From an uncultured Lachnospiraceae bacterium (GTDB taxonomy: Bacteria > Bacillota > Clostridia > Lachnospirales > Lachnospiraceae), in assembly GCA_947631505.1 (NCBI GenBank), contig CANRLR010000005.1:1-64000 (forward strand): DNA of 64,000 nucleotides, read 5' to 3'. The notes under the pieces are model-generated. The model worked only from the letters and a program-made list of their open reading frames with translations. It was not told where the DNA came from and made no database searches. The translations under genes were made by a program, and so were the position numbers. Shown one piece after another: positions 8,422-17,700 of this stretch (position 1 is its first letter; each line of letters starts with the position of its first letter).

Positions 8422-9117
8422 ATGATTTTATTGGAAGCAAATAACCTTAGTAAATCCTTCGGCAGCTCCAAGGCACTTCAGAACATCGATCTGAAGCTGG
8501 AATGCGGACGGATTATCGGTCTGTTGGGGCCAAATGGAAGTGGAAAGACCACTTTTCTAAAGCTGATCAACGGACTTCTGACTCCTACCGGAGGAAGTAT
8601 TACAATCGGCGGAGAGAAGCCGGGAGTCATTACCAAACAGCACATTTCCTATTTACCGGACACCAGTTATTTTCCGAAATGGATGAAAATAACAGATCTA
8701 TTTGTGTTCTTCCGTGATTTTTATGCAGATTTTGAACAGAAGAAAGCGGAAGAAATGCTGCAGCGCCTGAACATAAATAAGAAAATGAAGCTGAAGCATA
8801 TGTCAAAAGGTACATTGGAAAAAGTACAATTAATTCTTACGATGAGCCGTGATGCCAGCCTGTACTGTCTGGACGAACCAATCGGCGGCGTTGATCCGGC
8901 AACAAGAGACTACATTTTACAGACAATCATCAATAATTACAGTGAAAATGCTTCCGTCCTGATTTCCACGCACTTGATTGCAGACGTGGAAAGCGTTCTG
9001 GATGATGTCATTTTCCTGCAGAACGGACAAATCCGTCTTCAGTCCTCTGTGGATGATATCCGCGAAAAAGAAGGACAGTCTGTCGATTCATTATTCCGGG
9101 AGGTATTCAGATGTTAA
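8422..9117 (+). CDS. ABC transporter ATPase (YtrB-like)
   Basis: 231 aa. Walker A GLLGPNGSGKTTFLKL, a somewhat degenerate signature (MSKGTLEKVQ), Walker B LYCLDEPIGGVDP and H-loop STH are visible. It powers the membrane partner encoded next. ATG 8422 was chosen because GGAGG lies 5 bases upstream. It overlaps the permease by 7 bases, so the two are translationally coupled. The cargo is not evident; YtrA-type operons usually act in drug or peptide export or envelope stress. Confidence 0.93.
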   Translation: MILLEANNLSKSFGSSKALQNIDLKLECGRIIGLLGPNGSGKTTFLKLINGLLTPTGGSITIGGEKPGVITKQHISYLPDTSYFPKWMKITDLFVFFRDFYADFEQKKAEEMLQRLNINKKMKLKHMSKGTLEKVQLILTMSRDASLYCLDEPIGGVDPATRDYILQTIINNYSENASVLISTHLIADVESVLDDVIFLQNGQIRLQSSVDDIREKEGQSVDSLFREVFRC

Positions 9118-9977
9118 GAAAATTAATGAAACATGAATTTAAGGCACTGGGAAGATATTTCCTGCCAATGTTTGCTTTTATTCTCGTACTCACACCGCTT
9201 TTCAGCATTATGATGCGTTTTGGTTTTGATTCCGATGCAAATGGAATCATCAGTATTATGGCAGTCCTAAGTATGACTTCTTTTATCATCATGCTTTTTG
9301 CCATGTATATCGCCGTATACATCTTTATCATTTTACGTTTTTACCGCACTACGGCAACGTCCGAAGCTTATCTGACCTTTACCCTGCCGGCGAAGCCAAG
9401 CGAAATCCTTTGTTCAAAACTGATAATCGCTGCCATATACCAGATAATTACAGTTATTATTACCATTTTTTCGATTTTTTCCACTTTATTTATTGTCGGT
9501 ATTTTAAAGCCGGTCTATATCCGCGATTTTTTCAGCATGGTCGGCAAAGTTTTGGATATGTATCCGGAAATATGTAATGTTCTGCGGACATCCCTTATTC
9601 TGTTCCTTCTCGCTATGATAATCGGTGCATTTGCGGGCACACTGCAGTTTTATTGCTCCATCATGCTGGGACAGTTATTTAATAATCATCGTATTTTAAT
9701 CAGCATCGGCATGTATATCGGAATTTATATCGTCATGCAGATGGTGAGCTTTATCGCTACGATTCCGATCACTTTGAGCAATATAAGAAGCTCCGTTGCA
9801 GTAGATGATTCTACTATGATTACAGAATATACCGTAGATACCGTAGATCAATTCATAGAAACGATGACAAATATGAATTCTTCTCTCCTTGTCGGTTTTG
9901 CGATCAGTATTGTATTTAGTATTGCATTCTATATCACTACCGTAATGATAATGAAGAAAAAACTGAATGTAAGATGA
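9111..9977 (+). CDS. ABC-2 type membrane permease of the GntR operon
   Basis: 288 aa with about six hydrophobic segments (near residues 18-38, 45-70, 100-130, 155-180, 195-220 and 262-282), the topology of ABC-2 permeases without a nucleotide-binding domain. Its ATG overlaps the ATPase stop. It is the last gene of the GntR-ATPase-permease operon, followed by a terminator at 10009-10058. No substrate can be deduced. Confidence 0.88.
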   Translation: MLRKLMKHEFKALGRYFLPMFAFILVLTPLFSIMMRFGFDSDANGIISIMAVLSMTSFIIMLFAMYIAVYIFIILRFYRTTATSEAYLTFTLPAKPSEILCSKLIIAAIYQIITVIITIFSIFSTLFIVGILKPVYIRDFFSMVGKVLDMYPEICNVLRTSLILFLLAMIIGAFAGTLQFYCSIMLGQLFNNHRILISIGMYIGIYIVMQMVSFIATIPITLSNIRSSVAVDDSTMITEYTVDTVDQFIETMTNMNSSLLVGFAISIVFSIAFYITTVMIMKKKLNVR

Positions 9978-10008
9978 TCCATCAAAAAATTCACTAAAAA
10001 TCAATAGA

Positions 10009-10058
10009 AAGAGGGGTTCCCCTTCATAATAAAATGACGGGGAACACCCTCTTCTTTT
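10009..10058. terminator. Convergent terminator
   Basis: AAGAGGGGTTCCCC pairs with GGGGAACACCCTCTT with a single bulge, followed by CTTTT on the plus strand. On the minus strand the same hairpin is followed by a T-rich stretch, so it may serve both the ABC operon and the convergent acyltransferase. Confidence 0.7.
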
Positions 10059-10083
10059 AAGGACAAAATATTCCGCATTTCAG

Positions 10084-11100
10084 CTACTCAAGCAGCCGAT
10101 GCAGCACAGGAATCTTTTTTCCGGCAAAAACAATCAATATGCTGATGCCAAATACCATTCCTGTCAATAATGGTACCGAAATCCATGGTGTACATATCGA
10201 CACCTTCCAGCCATGATGAATCAGGTAATCCAAAATCATAGCATGAATGAGATAAATTCCTAATGTGTGGTCTGACAGTATTTTCAAAATTTTTTCTGCC
10301 CGGTTCAATTTACCCCTAAAACTGAGCATAAAACAATAAATTGCAACGGATTCCAATACTGTCAGTACAATATAATGACCATGAATCCATGTGACTGCTT
10401 CGCCATGGGACAAGCAATACCATGTATTCAGCCCTGTTGCTCCGAGCACTGACACCACATAAACAAGAATTGCCAACCAACGTTCTGTATTGCCATATTT
10501 TCTTTGTGAGAGATAATATCCCAAAACCATATACCCCAAATATTGTATGTAAGTAATATCAAACTTTCCTACAAGTGTAGAAAGTGCATAAGACCATTCC
10601 GAAAAAAGAAGTACATTCGCTTTCACAAGGGTAATAATCCCAAACACAAAAATAAGATATCGTATATTGATTTTTTTACCATGAATGGCACTCCACACTA
10701 CCGGAAGTGCGAAATAACACAATATCATAGCTGGCATAAACCATAAATGCCCATATCCCTCTGACACTTTTTTAATCAGTCCATGCCAGTCTCCCAGACC
10801 AGATTCCATCCATTGTGTGTAGAAGGCATAAACAAAAAGCCAGCAGCCGTAAAGAAATATAAGGTGTAAAACATTTTTCTTCACAAAACGCTTTCTATCA
10901 AATTCCTCCCGGCCCAGAAATAATGTTCCGCTGATCATAAAAAAAACCGGAACTGCTCCGCGGACAAGCAGAGACATAAAATTGTATACGCCCCATTCCG
11001 CTGTTGTAGGATTGACATACCAGTCTGAACCTGCCACATGTAGAAAAACAACCATGATGCAGGCACAGATCCGGCACAAGTCCAGTTCCAGTCTTCTCAT
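10084..11100 (-). CDS. Membrane acyltransferase 3 family protein
   Basis: 338 aa with about ten transmembrane segments. The N terminus has the family signature of an early Arg cluster followed by a membrane His (MRRLELDLCRI, then MVVFLHVAGSDW). Such proteins O-acetylate surface polysaccharides or other envelope molecules. ATG 11098-11100 is chosen because GGAGG lies 5 bases upstream; the upstream ATG at 11112 would place the ribosome site inside the gene. It starts 21 bases after prfC and is probably co-transcribed with it. The substrate is unknown. Confidence 0.85.
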   Translation of the reverse strand: MRRLELDLCRICACIMVVFLHVAGSDWYVNPTTAEWGVYNFMSLLVRGAVPVFFMISGTLFLGREEFDRKRFVKKNVLHLIFLYGCWLFVYAFYTQWMESGLGDWHGLIKKVSEGYGHLWFMPAMILCYFALPVVWSAIHGKKINIRYLIFVFGIITLVKANVLLFSEWSYALSTLVGKFDITYIQYLGYMVLGYYLSQRKYGNTERWLAILVYVVSVLGATGLNTWYCLSHGEAVTWIHGHYIVLTVLESVAIYCFMLSFRGKLNRAEKILKILSDHTLGIYLIHAMILDYLIHHGWKVSICTPWISVPLLTGMVFGISILIVFAGKKIPVLHRLLE

Positions 11101-11121
11101 AAGTTCCTCCATTCTTTTTCT

Positions 11122-12711
11122 CTAGTTCCTTGAAAATTCACTTAACAGCAAACCGTCGTTCCGCTCTAATGCCGTCTGAATGCTCCATGGATGGGTAAAA
11201 AGAAGCAGCGGACGGTCACGCAGGTCTTTTACTTTCTTTGTATCGGAAGTAACCGACAATGCCGACACATCTATTTCTTCATTTTCAATCCAGCGAACAT
11301 GCTCATACGGCAGCTGTTCCATGCGGATTTCTACATTATATTCACTTTCCAAACGGTATTGTAACACCTCGAACTGAAGCACCCCTACTACCCCTACAAT
11401 AATTTCTTCCATACCAGTATTAAATTCCTGAAAAATCTGAATCGCGCCCTCCTGTGCAATCTGGCTGATTCCTTTCATGAACTGTTTTCTCTTCATTGTA
11501 TCTACCTGACGCACTCTGGCAAAATGCTCTGGTGCAAAAGTTGGAATCCCTTCATATTTTACCGGTTCTTTTCCCTTGTAGAGCGTATCACCAATCGAAA
11601 AAATACCCGGATCAAAAACACCAATAATATCTCCCGCATATGCCTCTTCCACATGTTTCCGCTCCTGAGCCATCATCTGCTGCGGCTGGGAAAGACGGAT
11701 TTTCTTTCCGCCCTGTACATGCATTACCTCCATACCGGCTTCAAACTTACCGGAACAAATCCGCATAAAGGCAATCCGGTCCCGATGTGCCTTGTTCATA
11801 TTCGCCTGAATCTTAAAGACAAAAGCAGAAAATTCTTCGGAAAAGGGATTGACTTCTCCCCCCTCTGATATACGGGGCAGCGGAGAAGTTGTCATATCTA
11901 AAAAATGCTGCAAAAAGGTTTCCACACCGAAATTTGTCAATGCCGAGCCAAAAAATACTGGCGACAGCTGTCCTGCACGAACCTTTTCCAAATCAAATTC
12001 GTCACTGGCCCCATCCAATAACTCAATCTCATCCACTAAAATATCATGATATTCTTTCGTAATCAGGTCATCTAACCCTTCTTCTCCCAATTTTACCTCT
12101 ACTGTATCTACTTTGTGTCCGTTATCTCCGGCAATAAAGCGGGAAATAGTTTTCGTATTACGGTCATATACCCCTTTAAAATTCTTACCGGAACCAATCG
12201 GCCAGTTTATTGGGCATGTGCGAATCCCCAGCACATTCTCAATCTGATCCAACAGCTCAAACGGATCCATTGCCTCCCGGTCCATCTTATTGATAAAGGT
12301 AAAAATCGGAATTCCCCGCATAACACAAACTTTAAATAATTTTATGGTCTGTGCCTCTACACCTTTGGAACCATCAATCACCATAACTGCAGAATCTGCT
12401 GCCATCAACGTACGATATGTGTCTTCCGAAAAGTCCTGATGTCCCGGTGTATCCAAAATATTAATGCAGAATCCATCATAATTAAATTGCAGTACCGAAG
12501 AGGTCACAGAAATACCTCTCTCCTTTTCAATTTCCATCCAGTCTGATACCGCATGCTTCGCTGCTTTTCTTCCTTTGACCGAGCCGGCAAGATTAATCGC
12601 TCCTCCATATAAAAGAAATTTCTCCGTTAAAGTTGTTTTACCGGCATCCGGGTGGGAAATAATCGCAAAAGTACGACGTTTTTCTATCTCTTTCTTTAAA
12701 CTGTCATTCAT
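11122..12711 (-). CDS. prfC: Peptide chain release factor 3
   Basis: 529 aa, standard length. A GTPase that removes RF1/RF2 from the ribosome after peptide release. The G motifs are clear: SHPDAGKTTLTEK (G1), DTPGHQDF (G3) and NKMDRE (G4), followed by the EF-G-like domains. The second ATG (12709-12711) has GGAGGAG 5-6 bases upstream and is preferred to 12726. It precedes the acyltransferase gene. Confidence 0.96.
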   Translation of the reverse strand: MNDSLKKEIEKRRTFAIISHPDAGKTTLTEKFLLYGGAINLAGSVKGRKAAKHAVSDWMEIEKERGISVTSSVLQFNYDGFCINILDTPGHQDFSEDTYRTLMAADSAVMVIDGSKGVEAQTIKLFKVCVMRGIPIFTFINKMDREAMDPFELLDQIENVLGIRTCPINWPIGSGKNFKGVYDRNTKTISRFIAGDNGHKVDTVEVKLGEEGLDDLITKEYHDILVDEIELLDGASDEFDLEKVRAGQLSPVFFGSALTNFGVETFLQHFLDMTTSPLPRISEGGEVNPFSEEFSAFVFKIQANMNKAHRDRIAFMRICSGKFEAGMEVMHVQGGKKIRLSQPQQMMAQERKHVEEAYAGDIIGVFDPGIFSIGDTLYKGKEPVKYEGIPTFAPEHFARVRQVDTMKRKQFMKGISQIAQEGAIQIFQEFNTGMEEIIVGVVGVLQFEVLQYRLESEYNVEIRMEQLPYEHVRWIENEEIDVSALSVTSDTKKVKDLRDRPLLLFTHPWSIQTALERNDGLLLSEFSRN

Positions 12712-12800
12712 GGGTTTCTCCTCCATACTTTGTATACTGTCATATCACCGTTCCTGACACAATGATACGGCGGCATCAGCCACGAAAATATCTGTTATAT

Positions 12801-12832
12801 CAATAAAAGTCCTGATAAATATCAGGACTTTT
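12801..12832 (-). terminator. tRNA-Gln terminator
   Basis: AAAAGTCCTGATA and TATCAGGACTTTT form a near-continuous hairpin just past the tRNA 3' end, followed on the minus strand by TTTTATTG. Confidence 0.7.
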
Positions 12833-12837
12833 ATAAG

Positions 12838-12909
12838 CTGGGCTACAAGGATTCGAACCTTGAAATGCTGGAGTCAGAGTCCAGTGCCTTACCATTTGGC
12901 GATAGCCCA
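12838..12909 (-). tRNA. tRNA-Gln (anticodon CUG)
   Basis: 72 bases that fold as a cloverleaf: acceptor TGGGCTA with TAGCCCA, anticodon arm CTGGA-CTCTGAC-TCCAG with anticodon CUG, and T arm AAGGTTCGAATCCTT. The discriminator is G; CCA is not encoded. CUG reads CAG; a UUG-bearing tRNA-Gln is normally also present elsewhere. Confidence 0.95.
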
Positions 12910-12926
12910 ATTCAATCACAAATGCT

Positions 12927-12955
12927 ATTATACATAAAAGTTATTCCAAATGCAA
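12927..12955 (-). promoter_or_regulatory. tRNA-Gln promoter
   Basis: Minus-strand TTGCAT (12950-12955), 17-base spacer, TATAAT (12927-12932), 18 bases before the tRNA. Confidence 0.75.
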
Positions 12956-13056
12956 GCACTTTTTTCAAATTTTTACAACTTTTTTGTCTATATTCTTGAA
13001 AGGCCGAAAATAGGCACATTCTAACACCTGCCCAAATAAATATTTGATAGCTTATG

Positions 13057-13476
13057 CTACTTTATCACGCTGTTATTAAGCCGTACCGCTGTGCTTTTTT
13101 GTACCGTATACCGATAAATCTGGTCTGAAGTCGGAAATTTCATTCCCAATGCTTTTGCCCTTTTAAAAACCTTAGCATAATCTATCGTCTCACTCTCATA
13201 TTCTTTGGCAAGCACAGTATTCTCATGCTCTAAATTCTCAATCTCTGCCTGAAGTGAGTACACTTTTCTGTCCAGTATCGTCTGAGTATTTTGCAGATTT
13301 ACAATCGTAAAGCAACACCATACGCTGGCACATACAGACAATATAGAAACACAAAGCCTTCTTACTACTTTCTTTTTTTTCTTCTCTTTTTTTACATCAA
13401 TTACTTTTATCCTTTTTCCGGTGTTCACAATCTGAAATGCTGTGTTTCCCACCGTGTATTCCATTGTTGTTTTCAT
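13057..13476 (-). CDS. FtsL-like single-pass membrane protein
   Basis: 139 aa. A basic cytoplasmic segment (EKKKKKVVRR, residues about 31-40) is followed by one transmembrane helix (about 41-62) and a coiled coil (about 65-100), then a short extracytoplasmic tail with the pattern AKALGMKFP typical of FtsL-like proteins. Such proteins act in the divisome, but the gene is not beside ftsI or mraW here, so the role is inferred. Its ATG overlaps the stop of the ribbon-helix-helix gene (ATGA), implying coupled translation. Confidence 0.6.
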   Translation of the reverse strand: MKTTMEYTVGNTAFQIVNTGKRIKVIDVKKEKKKKKVVRRLCVSILSVCASVWCCFTIVNLQNTQTILDRKVYSLQAEIENLEHENTVLAKEYESETIDYAKVFKRAKALGMKFPTSDQIYRYTVQKSTAVRLNNSVIK

Positions 13477-13628
13477 GATTCTTTTGGTGTTCTCTCTTTC
13501 ATTTTACTCGTGGCATCTACAATCAACATCGTAATAGCTCCTGAACGACTGGTATAATGCTGGTCCGCATACCAATCCACCCGCTTAATTACTTCATCCT
13601 CCAGAGTAATATTTACTCTTTTTTTCAT
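13473..13628 (-). CDS. 51-aa ribbon-helix-helix (CopG/Arc type) protein
   Basis: ATG 13626-13628 with GGAGAGGG 5 bases upstream opens a 51-aa frame, MKKRVNITLEDEVIKRVDWY onward. The N terminus is the DNA-binding beta strand (KKRVNITLEDE) followed by two helices with SRSGAITMLI between, as in short RHH repressors. It is coupled by an ATGA overlap to the FtsL-like gene. It could autoregulate the pair; the AT-rich region upstream (13680-13770) holds several alternating TA stretches but I see no clear operator. A toxin-antitoxin role is less likely because the partner is not a toxin-like protein. Confidence 0.75.
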   Translation of the reverse strand: MKKRVNITLEDEVIKRVDWYADQHYTSRSGAITMLIVDATSKMKERTPKES

Positions 13629-13777
13629 TTTTCCCTCTCCATTCTAGAGCGCCAGTGACAAAGACATAGGTAAAATTAACCATGCTATTTTTACTCTTTG
13701 CATAAATTTCTATTTATGTATATGTATTTTATACACACGATATATATCTATTATACATAAAAAGTGTGTATATTGCA

Positions 13778-13844
13778 ACAAAAAAATAGGATAAATCAAT
13801 GCGAACTTTTGAAAATCAAAGTTATTCATTGAATTTATCCTATT
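13778..13844 (-). terminator. Terminator behind the maf-zinc-ribbon genes
   Basis: AATAGGATAAAT (13785-13796) pairs with ATTTATCCTATT (13833-13844), the helix continuing as CAATG/CATTG and AACTTT/AAAGTT with small loops; on the minus strand it is followed by TTTTTTTG. Confidence 0.8.
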
Positions 13845-13872
13845 CTGTTCCGCTATATTGAAAGAAACTTTC

Positions 13873-14046
13873 TTACTGCTGAGCCCTGCTCTTTGTAAAG
13901 ACTTTACGAATACTGGATTCTGAACGAATCGTGTAAGTACCTTTGCCGCACTGGGAGCAGGTTCTGTCTTCCTTTTCTACTATCTCTGCCGCAAATGTAT
14001 GCCCGCAAATCGGACATTTATAAACATAATGCTGCTCTGTTTCCAT
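13873..14046 (-). CDS. Small zinc-ribbon protein
   Basis: 57 aa from METEQHYVYK. Two knuckles, CPICGH (residues about 11-16) and CSQCGK (about 30-35), form a rubredoxin-like zinc ribbon, followed by a basic tail. The ATG at 14046 has a weak ribosome site (GGGAAG); the longer start at 14094 has none. It follows maf in the same direction. Function unknown; such proteins are often nucleic-acid or metal-binding accessory factors. Confidence 0.7.
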   Translation of the reverse strand: METEQHYVYKCPICGHTFAAEIVEKEDRTCSQCGKGTYTIRSESSIRKVFTKSRAQQ

Positions 14047-14160
14047 ACTGTCACTTCCCTTGATTTTTGATTCACTATATTGTAGCACAATCAAAGGATT
14101 TGTTCAACTACACATAATTAAGTTATTCCTCACAAATTATGCGGAACAAAAAGTGAAAAA

Positions 14161-14733
14161 TCATTTGTCACTCAGATGCTTTATCACATCATACAATCGG
14201 TGAACCGGCAATCCTACTACATTAAAGTAATCCCCTTCCATTCCCTCTACATATTTTGCAAAACTGCCCTGAATACCATAACCTCCCGCTTTGTCATAGG
14301 GCTCCGGAAGAGAAATGTATGCCTCAATTTCTTCCTCCGACATCGAAGCAACCTTCACCGTCGTTTTCTCTGAAAAAATATTCCTGCTGCATTCTTTTCC
14401 TGCCCTCTTCTCGATAACCGTCACTCCGGTATACACATTATGGCTTTTTCCCTGTATTTCGTGAATCATTTTTCTGGCTTCTTCTCTATTTTCTGGCTTT
14501 CCAAGAATTTTTCCCTCCAAGGATACAACCGTATCCGCACCAATCACAACTCCCTCCTCTATCGTTTCCGCTGCCGCCTCTGCCTTCTGACAGGAGAGTT
14601 CTTTTGTCACTTCGCCCGGATCCGTACTTGTCATGATTTCCTCCGTATCCGATACTTTTACTTCAAAAGGAAGTCCTAATAGTTCTAAAAGTTCCCTCCG
14701 TCTAGGGGACTGGGAGGCCAATATAATCTTCAT
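14161..14733 (-). CDS. maf: Maf-type nucleoside triphosphate pyrophosphatase
   Basis: 190 aa. The family signature SQSPRRRELL opens the protein and GADTVVSLEGKILGKP is the conserved central motif. Members hydrolyse dTTP/UTP or modified nucleotides to the monophosphate, protecting nucleic acids from altered bases. AGGAG lies 6 bases before ATG 14733. It lies 37 bases after purL and is likely co-transcribed with it. Confidence 0.95.
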   Translation of the reverse strand: MKIILASQSPRRRELLELLGLPFEVKVSDTEEIMTSTDPGEVTKELSCQKAEAAAETIEEGVVIGADTVVSLEGKILGKPENREEARKMIHEIQGKSHNVYTGVTVIEKRAGKECSRNIFSEKTTVKVASMSEEEIEAYISLPEPYDKAGGYGIQGSFAKYVEGMEGDYFNVVGLPVHRLYDVIKHLSDK

Positions 14734-14770
14734 TCTGCTCTCCTTTCTGCAAAAAAGGAAAATCTCTCAA

Positions 14771-17700
14771 TTATTTGAAATATTTAACACCACTTAAAAA
14801 TATCTTCTGGTCCTGTTCTCCATAAATATTCATAGCTACGCCCTCACCTCGGCGCTCAGAGTGAGCCATCTTGCCAAGCACACGGCCATCCGGACTGGTA
14901 ATACCCTCAATTGCCATATAAGAGCCATTTGGGTTGAAGTCCTCATCCATCGTTGGGCTGCCATTGATATCCACATACTGAGTTGCGACCTGTCCATTTT
15001 CAATGAGTTTTCTGATCCACTCATCATTTGCCACAAAACGTCCCTCACCATGAGAGGCCGGTACCGCATACACACCACCAAGCGTTGCTTCCTGTAACCA
15101 AGGAGATTTATTTGTAACTACTTTTGTATATACCGATTTTGAGATATGACGTCCGATACTGTTCGTTGTCAGCGTCGGTGAATCTTCCTTCTGGGTCGTA
15201 ATCTTTCCATAAGGAACTAATCCCAGTTTTACCAGTGCCTGAAATCCGTTACAGATACCAAGTACCAGACCATCTCTCTCATCCAGTAATTTATGAACCG
15301 CTTCCTTAATTCTCTCATTGCGGAATACCGAAGTAATAAACTTCGCAGAACCATCCGGCTCATCACCGGCACTAAATCCACCGGAGAACATAAGAATCTG
15401 AGATTCATGAATTGCTTTCTCAAAGGCAGCAACACTATCGGTAATATTCTGCTCGGTCATATTCTTAAATACAATGCTTTCTGTATCCGCTCCTGCTTCA
15501 CGGAATGAAATAGTTGTATCATATTCGCAATTTGTTCCCGGGAATACAGGAATAAATACTTTCGGTCTCGCAACTTTATGTTTGCAGACATAAACATCTT
15601 TGGTGTCATACAATTTATCTGCAATCTCTTTTTCTTCCACATCCGAACGTGTCGGGAATACTTTTTCCAGCGTGCCTGTCCATGCAGCAAGTGCTTCTTC
15701 CATAGACACTTTTTCATCACCGCATACAAAATCTGCCTGCTCTGTGACCTTACCAAATTTGTCGTAATCCGCACCCACAGCATCCAGCTTCGCAAGGTCA
15801 CTTTCTGCCACCTCTGCAACAATCTCACCATAAGCTGGTGCAAAATAATATTCTTTTTCCCGTTCACCGCATACCGTAACACCGAGCTTATTCCCAAATG
15901 CCATTTTAGCAACCGCATCTGCCACGCCATTTCCATCCAGCGCATAAGCAGATTGTATCACACCATCCCGCATAAGACTGGTAATTTTCTCATACTGTAC
16001 CATAATGGATGCAAAATCAGGCAAATCATATTCATTTTTTTGAATATTAAATTTTACCAGTACATTACCTGCTTTTTTCAACTCGCCGGTCACGACATCC
16101 GATAGTTTTGCCACATCCACAGCAAAGGAGCAAAGTGTAGGTGGAACATCAATATCATTAAAGGTTCCTGACATACTGTCTTTTCCGCCGATTGACGGAA
16201 GTCCCAGCTGAATTTGGGCATCATAGGCACCTAATAAGGCCGCCATAGGCTCACCCCATCGTTTCGGATCTTCTGTCATTCTCTTAAAATATTCCTGAAA
16301 TGTGAAACGAATCTTCTTATAGTCACCACCTGCTGCCACAATTTTAGCAACCGATGTAAGAACAGCATACTCTGCACCATGATATGGGCTCCAGCTCATA
16401 AGATATGGGTCCATTCCATAACTCATCATGGTCACCGTATCACATTTGCCATCTAATACCGGAAGCTTGGCGATCATTGTCTGTACCGGTGTCAGCTGGA
16501 ATTTACCACCATATGGCATTGTTACTGTACAAGCTCCGATGGAACTGTCAAACATTTCCACCAAGCCCTTTTTGGAACAGGCATTTAAACTTGCCAGTTT
16601 CTTTAAAAAGGCATCTTTAAAGCTTGTTACTTTTTCCACTCTATTGATATAATTATCTGCCTTCTTCGGCATAGTAACAACAACATCTGTTTCCTGATGA
16701 GCACCATTCGTATTCAGGAACGCACGGGAAATATTAACAATTTCTTTTCCACGCCATTTTAATACAAGACGAGGAGATTCGGTAACCTCTGCCACACAGA
16801 CAGCCTCTAGGTTTTCCTCTTCTGCATATGCTAACATCTGAGAAACATCTTTTTTATCTACAACAACTGCCATACGCTCTTGAGACTCTGAAATAGCCAG
16901 CTCGGTTCCATCCAGACCTGCATATTTCTTCGGAACCTTATCCAGATCAACCGTTAAGCCATCTGCCAGCTCTCCAATGGCAACCGATACACCTCCGGCA
17001 CCAAAGTCATTACATTTCTTAATCAAGCGGCTCACTTCTTCCCGCCGGAACAAACGCTGTATCTTACGCTCTGTCGGAGCATTTCCTTTCTGCACTTCCG
17101 CACCACAGGTATCAATAGAAGCCGTATTATGTGCTTTCGAGGAACCGGTAGCACCACCACAGCCATCACGGCCGGTACGTCCGCCAAGCAATATGATAAT
17201 ATCACCCGGATCCGAATTTTCACGAATGACATTCTTTCTTGGAGCAGCCCCCATAACGGCACCAATTTCCAAACGTTTTGCCACATAATTCGGATGGTAT
17301 ACTTCATCTACTAGACCTGTTGCCAGACCTATCTGATTTCCATAAGAACTATATCCTTTCGCTGCACCAGTAACAATTTTTCTCTGGGCAAGCTTACCAT
17401 CCATCGTTTCTTTCAGAGATTTCGTAGGATCCGCTGCTCCGGTAACACGCATTGCCTGATATACATAACCACGTCCGGACAATGGATCACGAATGGCTCC
17501 GCCAAGACAGGTAGCAGCTCCACCAAACGGTTCAATTTCCGTTGGATGGTTATGCGTCTCGTTTTTGAAAAACACAAGCCACTCCTCTGTTTCCGGCCCA
17601 TTTCCATGGTCAATTTCTACGGGAACAACAATCGAACAGGCATTAATCTCATCTGACACTTCCATATCCTCAAGTTTGCCCTCTGCACGGAGTTTTTTCA

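Noticed and set aside
13057-13628. Toxin-antitoxin pair
   Set aside because: The second protein is a membrane coiled-coil protein of FtsL type, not a known toxin fold.
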